A stretch of 64,000 nt of DNA from Solea solea (taxonomy: Eukaryota > Chordata > Actinopteri > Pleuronectiformes > Soleidae): contig NC_081149.1 of assembly GCF_958295425.1 (NCBI RefSeq), forward strand, positions 4,695,701 to 4,759,700, in the 5' to 3' direction. A model generated the notes under the pieces. That model saw only the letters and a list, made by a program, of their open reading frames with translations, did no database searches and was not told the origin of the DNA. Made by a program: the position numbers and the translations under genes. The number at the start of each line of letters is the position of its first letter. Positions within the stretch are counted from its first letter, which is position 1. Positions 34,869 through 47,300 of this stretch are shown one piece after another.

Positions 34869-37800
34869 TCAACATTTAGTGGAGACTCTGCCGCTCGTCG
34901 TCGTGGAGTCGATCTTAGCGACGAGCAGCCGGAGCAAATGTCCCGACGTCCAGATCAGTTCTCTGCCTCTGAGATCAGACAAACGATAAATGGGATAGAA
35001 AATATAAGAAATTTACCTTTGATAAATATTAAAATACTGGCTTCACTTATATTGTATCGTGCCTTAATTATCAGGATAATATTCAAGTCACGATACGATA
35101 TTATAACGATATTTAAGTCATGATAAGATATCACGATAGTTGAGTCATGATATGATATTACCATTTTTCCTTTCACCACAACCTGTCTATGCAGACAAGC
35201 AGCGTCTTATTCCCAATTTTGGAAAAATCTGGTGACCACACCCCTCTGTGGTGTTTTGAATGTTTCCACCACTAAAGGGTGCTGTTGTGCACATTTCCAC
35301 AAACACCACCATTATACTACGTACACGCTGTAGTCCATGCCGACCAGACTGATGCCGTTCACAGCCAGGATGCGATCGCCCGTCTTCAGCTTCTGACACT
35401 GAGCAGCAGGAGAACCAGGAACCACCGACTTCACGTAAATCCCACTCATTTTCAACGGGGTTTTCTGTGGAATAAAAGGTAATCATGACATAACAGGAAG
35501 TCAGTTCAATATTTATTTATATAGCACTTAACGATTCCTACATGGTAAACAAAGTACTTTTCATAAAAAACTAAGATAATGCATAAAATGAATGAATATT
35601 AAACGTTTGGTACCGTTCCGTCTACAAGCGCCAGCCCGAGACCATGAGGTCCTCGCTGAAGCTCCACCATGAAGACTTCCTCTCTGTCTTCTTCTTCTTC
35701 TTCTTCCTCCACATTTATCGTCTTCCTCTCAGGACGTCCACTCACTGAACAAACACACAAACATTTAAGTTCTTACTTTTTACTCTTAGTATCTGACGTG
35801 ACACCAAAAACACAATTTCGGCTGTTTAAGAATATTCCTTACATAGATACCAGTATTTAAACTGCAATATAGAAGAGTTAGATGCTAAGTGAAAGAAAAA
35901 TGAAATTTTAAACAATTAGAGAAGGAAAAAAATTTATATAGTGACTTGAAAATCTATAATGATATTTAAGTCACGATACGATATTATTATGATATTTAAG
36001 CCATGATACAAAAATATCACAATACCATATTATGGAATTTAAATCACAATACGATACTATCACAATATGATTTTCACAATATTTAAGCCACAATACAATA
36101 ATATCATGTCACGATATTATTGCGATATTTAAGTCACGTTACAATATTATTACAATATTTAAGCCACTACACAATAATATCACGACATTATTACAGACTT
36201 TAAGTCACAGTACGATATTTTCATGATATTTAAGTCACAATACGATTTTTCATGATATTTAAGTCACAATACGATTTTTCAAGATATTTAAGTCAAAATA
36301 CGATATTTTCATGATATTTAAGTCACAATACGATTTTTCATGATATTTAAGTCACAGTACGATTTTTCATGATATTTAAGTCACAATACGATATTTTCAT
36401 GATATTTAAGTCACAATACCATTTTTCATGATATTTAAGTCACAAAACAATATTATCCCGTTACGAAATCTATGTCACGATGTTATTACAATATTAAAGC
36501 CACGATATGATATTTTCGTGATACCTAACCACTATGCAATAATATCACGATACACTATTATCACAAAATCTAAAGCACAATACGATATTATTACAATATT
36601 GAAATAAAAATATTCATGACTGATATTTCACATCATTTCAAAACAAAAGTGATTGTTTTGATATGGAATGATAAATAGTAGAGTTTTTAAGTGGCAGCGC
36701 ACGTGAAATTGATTGGGGGGCCACATGTGACCCGTGAGCTGCTGCTGCTGCCACCTTGTGGTAAAAGAGGCACCATAAGAATTATTGTTAGGAATCAATG
36801 ATTACAGATTTTTCAGTAAAGTCACATTTACCTCATGTAATCAAACAAATAATCCACTATTGTCTGTTGCTATGGAGACAAAACAGAGACACTAGAGAGG
36901 TCACATTCCCCTCCCCCTCCTTTTCCCACCATGCAGCAGCGACCTGACGTGAACAATGCCGTCCTCTCCCGATTAAGATTCCACGCACCAACCCAACTGT
37001 AAACTCCCATGACTCTTTTCTCTCCTGACATCACCGGCTCTCTCAAACTCCTGAGAGCAGATTAGAGGATTTAACAAACTGTGAAAATAACATGAGCCGC
37101 AAACTCCAGGCAGACAGCTCCCTCGTTCTAACCGGGACTCGAACCCGGGTCTTCTGCTGCAAAGGCAAGTGGGCGAACCACGACGCCAACCGTGTGGCCC
37201 TCCTTCAATATTGTTATCAGTATTTGTTGCTCAAATCGAGACATAACGAAATATGACATTTCTATATTCTTTATAAATATATGCATATAAATATATATGT
37301 AAATGTAAATACTTAAAAACATACTTAAAATATGTTTAAAGGTATAATATATACATATATGTATACAAATATACATATATGTATATGTATACATATATGT
37401 ATATATTTTACCTTTAAACACATATATAAAGAGTCTGTAAACATATGTGAAGTGTGTCAGCTGAACATCAGGTGAGGGGACATTCAGGGGACGTTCAGCT
37501 GAAACTCGACACACTGCACCTTTAAATCTAAGCTGTCCACTCTCTCTGACTCCCACAGACGAGCGAACGATGGAGGAGGACAAAGACAATGAGGGTGGGA
37601 GAGGAAACACTCCTTCCTCTGCTCCGACAGTGTGACCTTGCACTTGAAATTCCTGACGAGCAGAGTGAGCGAGCGAGAGAAGAAGCGCTTTCATGTGGAC
37701 ACAGGGACGCCGAGGACAAACATGCAGCAGGTCCATGAGGTCAAGTCACTGAAAGCAGTCCTTATTAGGCTCAGTCGGTCAAACCAGGGACATTAGTTTT

Positions 37801-40800
37801 TTTCCTTTGGGGGAGGGACGACGAGCGGTGACCTCATCTTTCGAGGTTTGAGCTGTGTGGCGTTTGAATCCAAACCTAACGCTGTGGTTCAGTTTGGTAC
37901 AGTACAGCATCAAGCTTGTGTTTCCACTGAGAACTGTACCTTGACTTGGTATGGTCTAGCTGGGGTGCTAAAGAATGGAACGCTTGGGGCTGGTTATCTT
38001 GGTTCTATTCCTATAGAAACGCCAAAATGTTATGTCATACAGAATATGCCGACTTTTGGTCGTTGTCGCGTGAATTTGGCCGACAAAAAAAATATTAATA
38101 TTACAAACATTTTCTAGCGTAAACTCTGAATTGATTTGACCCGGTTGTCCCGATGAATCCGTTGTCTCCCTCTAACTACGATGATGGTAGAAGTTGAATG
38201 TTTGTGCGTTACCTTTCTTTTCTCGACGCGCTCCCTCCTGCAGATTCGCCTCCAGCTCGGCCAGATCCAGACCCTGCGGCGTGTTGGGCGGCGTGAGCAG
38301 GCAGGACGGGTCCAGCGCCAGGCTCTTGTGGTAGCCACCCATGTCATCCTGTCCTGGGAGGGTGTTCTGAAACTCCAGGCTCTTCAACTTCTGGGTCAGG
38401 ACGGCCTCGCAGCCACTCAGGTCACCGTGAGACCCGTGGACCTGAACCACAGGCTCTGCTGAGGGGGTGGAGTCCAGGTCTGCTGAGGGGGAGCGGCGGG
38501 TCACCGGGTCAGACACGACCGGATCCTGGCAGACTGCTGAGCTCGTAGATTGGCTGCGTGAGCTCGTCACGTTGAGGACCTGAAATTGGGGGAAACATAA
38601 AAAGAGAATCAATAACAGATGTGGAAACATCAAAGTCTCTGCGTCTCGGCTCCTCGTTACGATGCCGAGGTTCTGGAGGTCAAAGAACTCGTTACCTGCT
38701 CCTCCGCGTCTTGGGTTTCACTGCGCGGGAGGCGGCGGATGAACTCCTGCAGGCGGCCGAGCTGCTCGAACAACGCCGGCTCCACGATGGCTTTACCGAG
38801 CTCCAGGTGAAAGGTGGCGGCGGGCAGGATGAGCGGCGGGTGGCTGTCGAAGTTCTGCAGGATTTCACCTGCGACGAGAAGAACAGGACGGATTCTTATC
38901 ATCGTCATCACTAACCACCAGACCTTCTACTGTATGACAACCACACTGCATGATTATTAATTATTATTATAACACGTTATTGTTCAACTGGTCTGCCATG
39001 GTTATTGTAATGAATACTAACCGGTTACTAAATTCATCGCTAACTATTTTGATATTTGAGTTTTTTCTTTTCTTTTCAATAATTAAAACCAGTTTCCCAT
39101 TTTTGGTTTGGGGACAAAAACAAGACATTTGAGAAACGCCATCATTACCAGGTTTGATCAACATTTTTCAACATTTTACAGACCAAACAAGTCGAGTACC
39201 TAATCGCCAGATACTACTTACACCTATTATGAGAATAGTCCATTAGTTGCAGGCCTACTAAAGAACTTTGACCCAGAAATAACTGCTTTATCAGCATTTA
39301 TCAAACAATTAGTCGACAGCATAATCTAATTAATAACTGAATAATTTTGGTTTGTGGACAAAAACAAAGGTTTGGGAAACACTGATCGACATTTTCTGAC
39401 ATAAATTATTTTCATAATCAATTAATGACCCACTGTTTCCCTAACGTTCTATGTGAAGACTCATTTTTTAAAGTATTCTTGCAATTCTCCAAATTGCAAT
39501 TAATCAACTAATCTACTTTTTTTAATTAACGAACAAATCATTTTTAAGTCAGTAACTAAAACTTAATTTAACGCATATTTTCTCAAACATAAACACATTC
39601 ATATGAAATAAAAGGTTCAGAAAATTAGTTTTGGGACCCAAACATTTCACCTGCGACCAATTTCTGGGGGCCGACCCAGTGTTTGGGAACCACTGCTGTA
39701 AAGCATTTTCGGTCAAATCCTGGTTGTTTATTAATAAAGCTGAGAAACTGATAAACAACTTTAATAATTTAATAATGTAATAAACAGTCCTCACCCGTCC
39801 TGACGGCGTCCTGAGCGTCCTCTGGGGACGGCGTCCAGCCACTGGGACAGACTTTGCCGCAGTTATATTCCCTCAGCATGTGATGAAGTTGAGCTGGATT
39901 CAGCGAAGCAAACTCGGTCCTGAGAGACGACCACGACGCCTGCACGCAAACAAAAGACACTTTCATGAAGGAAAGATCCGCGGATGAGACGTCACTCAAA
40001 GAAGAATTCATCAGTACAAAATACTGTTTCGTTCTTGTCGTACAAAGTTCATAATCGTTTAAGTTGTCACAGGAAAAGTTCCCAGAATGACTATTTTCCT
40101 TTGTCCTGGCGTCACGTTCACGTCCGTGGGAGAAAACGACAGAAACGAGCGTCATTCAATGGGAAAAACATTAAAAAACATGTATGTTTTTATTTAATTT
40201 CATCTCTGCTTAGACTCACTCAACACATGAATTATTCTCCACAATGAGTTTTTATTCTAGTTTTTCAAAAGAAAACAAACATTTATTGTCATTTTCTGCA
40301 ACCTTTTGTAGTCGTTTTGGTGTCATTGAATGTTTAACTTCTTCACTGAAGGACACCGACAGTCGTATCTGGAGTGAGGTTTGTGGAAGTTCTGGTTCTC
40401 CCTCTTTGTCTCCACTCACTTGATTTATTATGAAATCGTCTTATAATCAATAACAACAGAAATATCTCGCCTCCACCAGCTTCTCCACCAGCCGCTGTCT
40501 GTTCTGTCGTCGGGCTTTGTTGTCAGCGAATGACAGGGTGAGACACACAGAGTCACTGCTTCTCTCTCATTTACATTGAAAGTATTTAAATCAATTATAT
40601 GTTCTCGTAAATCACGCATGTGGGAGCAAAGCCTCCTGGGAAAGGACTTCTCTGAGTCTGAAGCTCTAAATAACAGCTGTTGAGTGAATTATGACGCTGT
40701 GAAACATTTTTCATCCGTTGATGACTTAGGAGAACGTTTATCTTTTATTCTTTATAATCATTGTCACAAATTATTTTACATATATACAAATATAAGTGTT

Positions 40801-41329
40801 GCATTATAAGGAGCAGATATATTCAGTCTGTTAACTTCTGTCATATATCGGTCGATCTCCGTTGATTTAAAGTGACAGTGAACCCTGAGAACCCTGAGAA
40901 CCCTGAGAACCCTGAGAACCGGTCCTGTTCATCTTTGCCTGCCAACATGGTCGCTCATAGAAAACAACTGTTGCTGCTTTTCCATTAAACAGCGGCAGCT
41001 CCGAGCATCAGTGACAGAACCTGGTCAGAACCTGGTCTGACGAGGTTCAGCTGAGCCGATACTAAAACGTGACGTCAACACACTGCCGGCCTCTGATTGG
41101 TCAGAGAGTGTCGTCACTGAAGAGTCATGAGTGTGACGTCAGACACAAGAATCAAAGCAAACACAAACGCTGAAATGTTTCTATGATGACTCCGCCCACA
41201 TTGAGGAGGAACTGTGAAGTCACAGAAAACAACGTGACTGAGTCGAACTGTAAAATGTTAAAAAAGCAACTTTAAATTCATTCTGTTTCCAGTTGGTAAA
41301 AGTGCAGCAGTGGCAGCAGAAGCAGCAGC

Positions 41330-41368
<39 letters not shown>

Positions 41369-44300
41369 TTAACACTCGCTGCTCATAGACTTCAGCGTGT
41401 CTGTCTCTCCTCTGTTGTGTCTGAGCGATAATGTTTCTCCCAAAAATAACTCCTCAGATGTTGAGGCAGGAAAGTGAAGGCGCGCCACATCCCTCTGCTG
41501 TGCTGCGCCGCCGCTCACCACAAAAGGGCGTGTGCTCCGTCGCCACGGCCACAGAGTGACCTCATGCCAGGGCGGGACACGTGAAAGCGTCCAATCACAG
41601 GACGAGGACGAGACTCTGTCCCCGACAGCTGTGCTGAGCGTCAATGACACACACACTGGAAACAGGTGCCGAGGTCCCACACACACACACACACACACAC
41701 ACACATTTAACCCAGTTTCTACAAATACACAGCACAGAGTGACAGCGTTAAGTGTTAGGATGAAAGGGTTTGAAGGGTTTGATGATACGGGAAAACTCAC
41801 AGATACTTTATCACCATGTCACCATAGAGGACATAAAGAGCAGGTTATCATTAAATGACATATGAAACCAAATAATGTGTTATTTTAAAGTTGCACAAAC
41901 ACACTTATGGGTAGTGTGATCCACTTCTGCCAATAAACACACCTGAATATCACAGACTGGACCTTTAAAGCTTCATGTCCCGACAACAAGGGAAAAAAAC
42001 CCAGAAAAAGAAGAATCTGTAGTTACTTGACCACAAAAACATGCAGCCACGTGTGAATCCCTCCTTCTTCTCCTGTGTTGTGAGTCTTTATTTCATTTAT
42101 TCAACCTTTGTTCTTTGGCTTCTGTTTACGACTGCGAGCAGCTCAGCGTTTAATAAGCAGCTCGGGTTCCTCGTGTTTACACTGTCGAGGAAGAGGGAAG
42201 ACGAGGCGATGAGTCGGCAAAGACGTGAGTGAGAGCAAACATAAATAAACCGTGTTTGATGTTCGTGAGCAGAACAGACATCGTAACGTCTTCACCCTTA
42301 ATTAACTCTTCCTCACACTTACACTCGCCTGATGACGAGGATATTTCTCACTCTTTAATCTCTTTATCAGTATTACACGGTTGTTGAAGGTTATTTCCTC
42401 ATTAGATCAACGTCCTCGTGTCCTCGTGAAAAAAAACAAAACATTAAACCGCGAGTCAGAAAAAGAGCTGCAACTAATGATTATTTGAGTCCATAAACCA
42501 AAGTGATTGGTTCAGATGAATAAATGACTGCAAAGCAAAACAAAAACAATACCTTAATTAATCTTAAACTGCACAGGGTAATAAATGATGATCTGTCGGT
42601 TATTTTCTGAATTCATCGATTGGTTGTTTGGTCCAGAAAATGTCGATCAAACCAAAATGATCAAGTTTTAATGATTTCTTTGTCAAACGGAGCAAAGAAA
42701 CCACAAAATACTGTAAACTGAAAATATATAAACTGAAAAATCCTATTTCTTCCACACACCGCCACAGCGGATCATCTGCCTCCATCTTCTGCTCCACCAA
42801 CTGTCCTCATGAACCTTCTCTGCAGTAGCTTCATCTCAACCTTGACTCTCTCTTACTTTATCTCCAAACTGTTCAAACCTGAGCTGTCCCTGGATTATAT
42901 GCCCATGTCTAATCCTGGTCCATCCTGGTCACTCCCAACAAAAGCTCTCAGCATCTTCAGCTCCGGCATCACGGTCTCCAAGCCAAACATCACCGCAGGT
43001 CCCACCACGGTCCTGTAGACCTTCCCTTTCACTAAAAACAAAAATACGTTCACACTGACCTGTAGGAGTGTTTCTTTGGGCGTGGCCAGCAGATTGACAG
43101 CAGCCGACAGTTTCTGGAAGTACTCGGTGGACAGGTCGCCCAGTCCGATGCTCTGGATCCAGTCCATCATGAGGTCCAGGTTGGCCCGAATCTGAACGCC
43201 TCGGGACCACTGGTAGAACCCGGGAACAGATCCTGAGGAGTGAAGTGGTCTCAGGTTAGTCGTAGATGAGAGAACAGCGTGCGTCATGATCGGAACGTGA
43301 AGTCGGAACTCTGATATTTCTGATATCAGGGATTTTAACGTCAACACAAACATCGCTACTTTCAAATCAGACATGTTGTAGATAGAAGTCGCTCTTGACT
43401 GGTGTTGCTAACCTCACAGAGGTGAGACAGAGACGTTGGAATTTTCATTTCCCATTTTCTCTCTCTTGTCTTAACTTTACTCGCTCATTGTCCTGCAGGG
43501 AATCTCACGTCCACAGCGGAGAGAGACAGTGGACAGTGTCCACAACACCGCTGGAAATGAGGACTCCACATCTGTCCTGTGTAGGTCTACGTACATCGAG
43601 CAATGCAGGGCATGAAACAGCAGGTGGCGTCGTAACAAACAAGGGAGACATTTACCTAAGTTCACCTCTTTCTTTCACAAAATTCAAGCACTTTACTTTC
43701 ATTCATTTTCAAAAACATTCAAGGGCCTTGAACTTAGTTTTATCCAGTATTTTCCTCACCTCTGTCCATGAGGGCGTTGAAGAGCGACGCGTTGATGAAG
43801 AAGAACAGGTAGGCGCAGAGCTGCAGCGAGATGTCCGGGTGCACCTGGAAGGCCGTGAGAAGCTTCAGCGCCTCCTTCAGCACCTCCAGGGTACTGCCCA
43901 GTCCGTCGGGCGCTCGCAGCCGACCGCTCTCCGAGAACGGGTTCCCGTCCAGCAGACCAGGAAGTGCCGAGTACATGCTCTGTGGAGACATTCAGGAGTG
44001 GACACGTGACTGTGGGACCGTGAGGATCATCCAGCAGTAAAAGAATTAGTGAGTTTTTATGCATATGATAAAGAGATTATGACGACTAATCGTCTTATTT
44101 TTCCGTGTTGATGTGATTTTTCAGTGTAGTTTGTTTAATAAATGCTGATAAAACAGTTATTTCTGGGTCATAGTTCTTTTGTAGGGCTGCAACTAATGGA
44201 CTATTCTCATAATTGATTAATCTGGTGATTATTTTCTCGATGAAGGATTGTTTGGTCTGTAAAATGTCCGAAAATGTTGAAAAATAAGTATTTTTTACAG

Positions 44301-47300
44301 CTTTAAACGTCCCCCCCCCACCACACACTTTAACCAGTCAGGAGCCAGAACTCCACCAAGGGGGCGGTCCTTTCTGCTGGTGAGGTTATTGATGTGCAGG
44401 AATTTTTTTTGGCCAAACTTTAGTCAAAGGGATGACATCACTGACAGCAGCAGCTGAAAGTAAAGTGAGTAATTATCCTGCTCAGTGTCACCAAGCACAG
44501 ACACGCAATAAAATACTGAGTCACTGTGAGGAAAACACAGGAAACTGTGCAGGAAAGGTCAGCGGTGAGAGCATGAATAATGCTGTCATACAGTTACACC
44601 ACAATCATAGCCATCATTAGATGTTAAAAAAGAACATTTAAGTACAGAAAAACACAAGTGGAGTCCTTATAAGAACCAGTATGTGAGTGTGAATTTTGTA
44701 GCATTTGTTTGCAGAACTGAACAGTCCTGTTCCTCTTTCTCTCTCACACACACACACACGCACACGCACACACACACCCACACCCACACACGCACACACA
44801 CACACACACAGATCCGGCTGTTATCACAAACTCCTCCTTCTGATTCACTTAAGCCATTGTTTCACATGCATGACATCATCCTGATATGTTCACTCACTCA
44901 CTCACCCACTGTAAAAGACGACAATAACCAAACCTTCCTGAGGTAAAAACAGCTCAGCTCATCTGTCGTCATGAAGACACACACACATACACACACACAC
45001 ACACACATGCACAGACAGCTACACACACACACACAGACACACAGACTGAGGCACTTCTACAGTTCATACATTAATGTTAGTTTGCATGATCACACACTGT
45101 GCAGTCACGTTACATAGAAAGTGCATCAAAGTCAGTTTTATTAAGGTAATTATTGATATTTTTAATGTGGCAGCAGGTTAGAGAGTGATCCAAGTGCAAA
45201 ACATGTTTGATTTTAACCAAGAAAACTAAAATATCTCGAACTGAATCCATGTTAAATCAGACAGAAAACAAATTATTTTTTTGAAACCGGGACCTGGTGA
45301 AAGTGACTCGTCTGACGTTTACATAAAAGGTCACAGTTTAATGATATAGACACTAAAAGTCTCATCTCTGCCTGAGTAACGTCAACACTGTTACGATCGC
45401 GGAGATCAGAACCATGACTGACCTCTGCTCCACTTTCACTCGCTCACCAACGTCAAAGGGAGAAGTGGAAAAGGTTAAGTGTACTTTAAGAACTTTCGGG
45501 CGCAGTTCACAGGAAATTAGCTGAAGGAGCTCAGGGTTCCTCCCTCCCTCCTCCATCCTTCCCTCCCTCCCTCCCTTCCTTCCTTCCTCCCTCCTTCCTC
45601 TCCTCTCTTGGGTGTTTCTCTGATGACAGCTTTTCTTCCTCTGCAGGAAACAAACTGTGGACCAGAGCTGTGAATCTCTCACAGAGAGTCAACACATAAT
45701 AATCACATGCGTGTTCAGTAATTACAGCCTACGACAGAGTGATGAACAAGCGTTCACAGATCACATCAATAAACAGAAAACCTTTTCTATTTAAAAGACT
45801 GATTCTGTGTGTATAAACAGAGCCGACAGAGAACAACAGCACAGACGGTTCCTGTTTCCTTGCCTCCTTTCCTCAGTGAAAGGCGGCTGGTGTGTGTTAC
45901 GAGTCTGCGCTGTGACATCAGACGGCTTTTAACGAGCCGCGTTAACACGGGAAAGCTGCATAAATGGAGCCCGAGCGCTTCCTGCTGCGCCGTAAAAACC
46001 CAGCAGAGCTGACGGCTGATTCCTGTGTCTCTCAACAAGTCCAGACACTTTGAGACATGAGAGACACCTTCGAGAGACGTTATTAAATCTGCACTGTAGA
46101 TCAGTGGAGATTAAGTAGTTTTGTGGTGTACCACAAGGCTTTATTTTAGGCCCGGTTTCATTTCCTTCACGTTGTCACAGGAGTCAGAAATAAAATATCA
46201 TTACACTGCAACATGAACAGCACACAGTTGTTAACAATGCAGTAAAGCTGCAACTAACGGTCATTTTCATAATCGATTCATCTGTCGATTATATCTCGTT
46301 TAATCGATTAATCGCTAATGATTTCTTTGTTATCCAGAGCAAAGAAATGAAGAAAATATTCACATTTAAGAAGCGTAAACAATCAGATATCTTGTTTTAA
46401 TCATGAAAAAACATCAAACCGGTTATTCCATTATCAAAATAGTTGTCGATTAATTTAGTAATCTATTTATAATCGATTCATCGTTTAATCGTTTCAGCTC
46501 TACAATGCAGTGATTATTAAATTACTTGTCAACTATTTTGATTATCGATAAATCAGTTTGAGTGTTCTTCTTATTCAACACGAAAATGTAATTATTCTCT
46601 TTCTTTGCTCCATATAAAAACCTACCTGCATCATACCTACCTTGCTAACTACCAACCCTCCTATTGACCAACCTACCTACCAATTGATCAACCTACCCAC
46701 TCATAAACTGACCTACGAACTTATCAATAACCTACCTGCCTATGCAGAATCTAAACTCATTCAAAAGGGGTTTTAAAGGTTCTCTGTCAATAATTTGGAC
46801 TTCAATTGAAAAATCGTGTTCTCAGCCTTTGTCCCATTCATGGGTGGAAAAAAACAAGCAGCTTCACTATCTCACAGGCTTGTTCCTGACCGAGCGTCTG
46901 TTTCCAGTCTGACACCGTGTTTTCTGTCTGGAATAAAACTCAGTGGAAACAGAAACATGGTGTTTACACAGTTCAATTTCCTGTTTCTCCTGTGACCGAC
47001 ACTCCAAAAACACGTACGTTATTCTCATACGTGAACGCACTGTTACTGCAAAAGAGCTACAGTCTTATGTTCAGCTGATACTGACGTGTGGGAGCTGACC
47101 TTTGTTAGATAGTACACCGATTGCTGGAAGGTGAACATGATGACTTCCTCTAGGACTGTCATGGCCTCCTCGCACGCTGACCGTGTGGACGACATCTCAG
47201 AGTCCAACAGACCTGATTAAATAAACACAAACAGGCAAAGAAAGCGTTTTTTAACAGTCGACACACAGACTTACTACGGTTCAAACAGCTGTGAGGGAGA

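Noticed and set aside
34551..35123. Plus-strand 190-codon frame with His-Thr repeats
   Set aside because: Most of it is the (CA)n microsatellite, and its end lies opposite the true last exon of the rasip1-like gene. Only the short block at 34611-34690 merits a look.
35187..35486. Minus-strand frame starting MITFYSTENPVENEWDL
   Set aside because: It is the wrong frame of rasip1-like exon 15. The correct frame, set by the acceptor at 35465-35466, gives the PDZ sequence.
37128..37736. Minus-strand 202-codon frame
   Set aside because: It runs through a TA microsatellite and a SINE head, so it is an artefact of stop-poor repeats.
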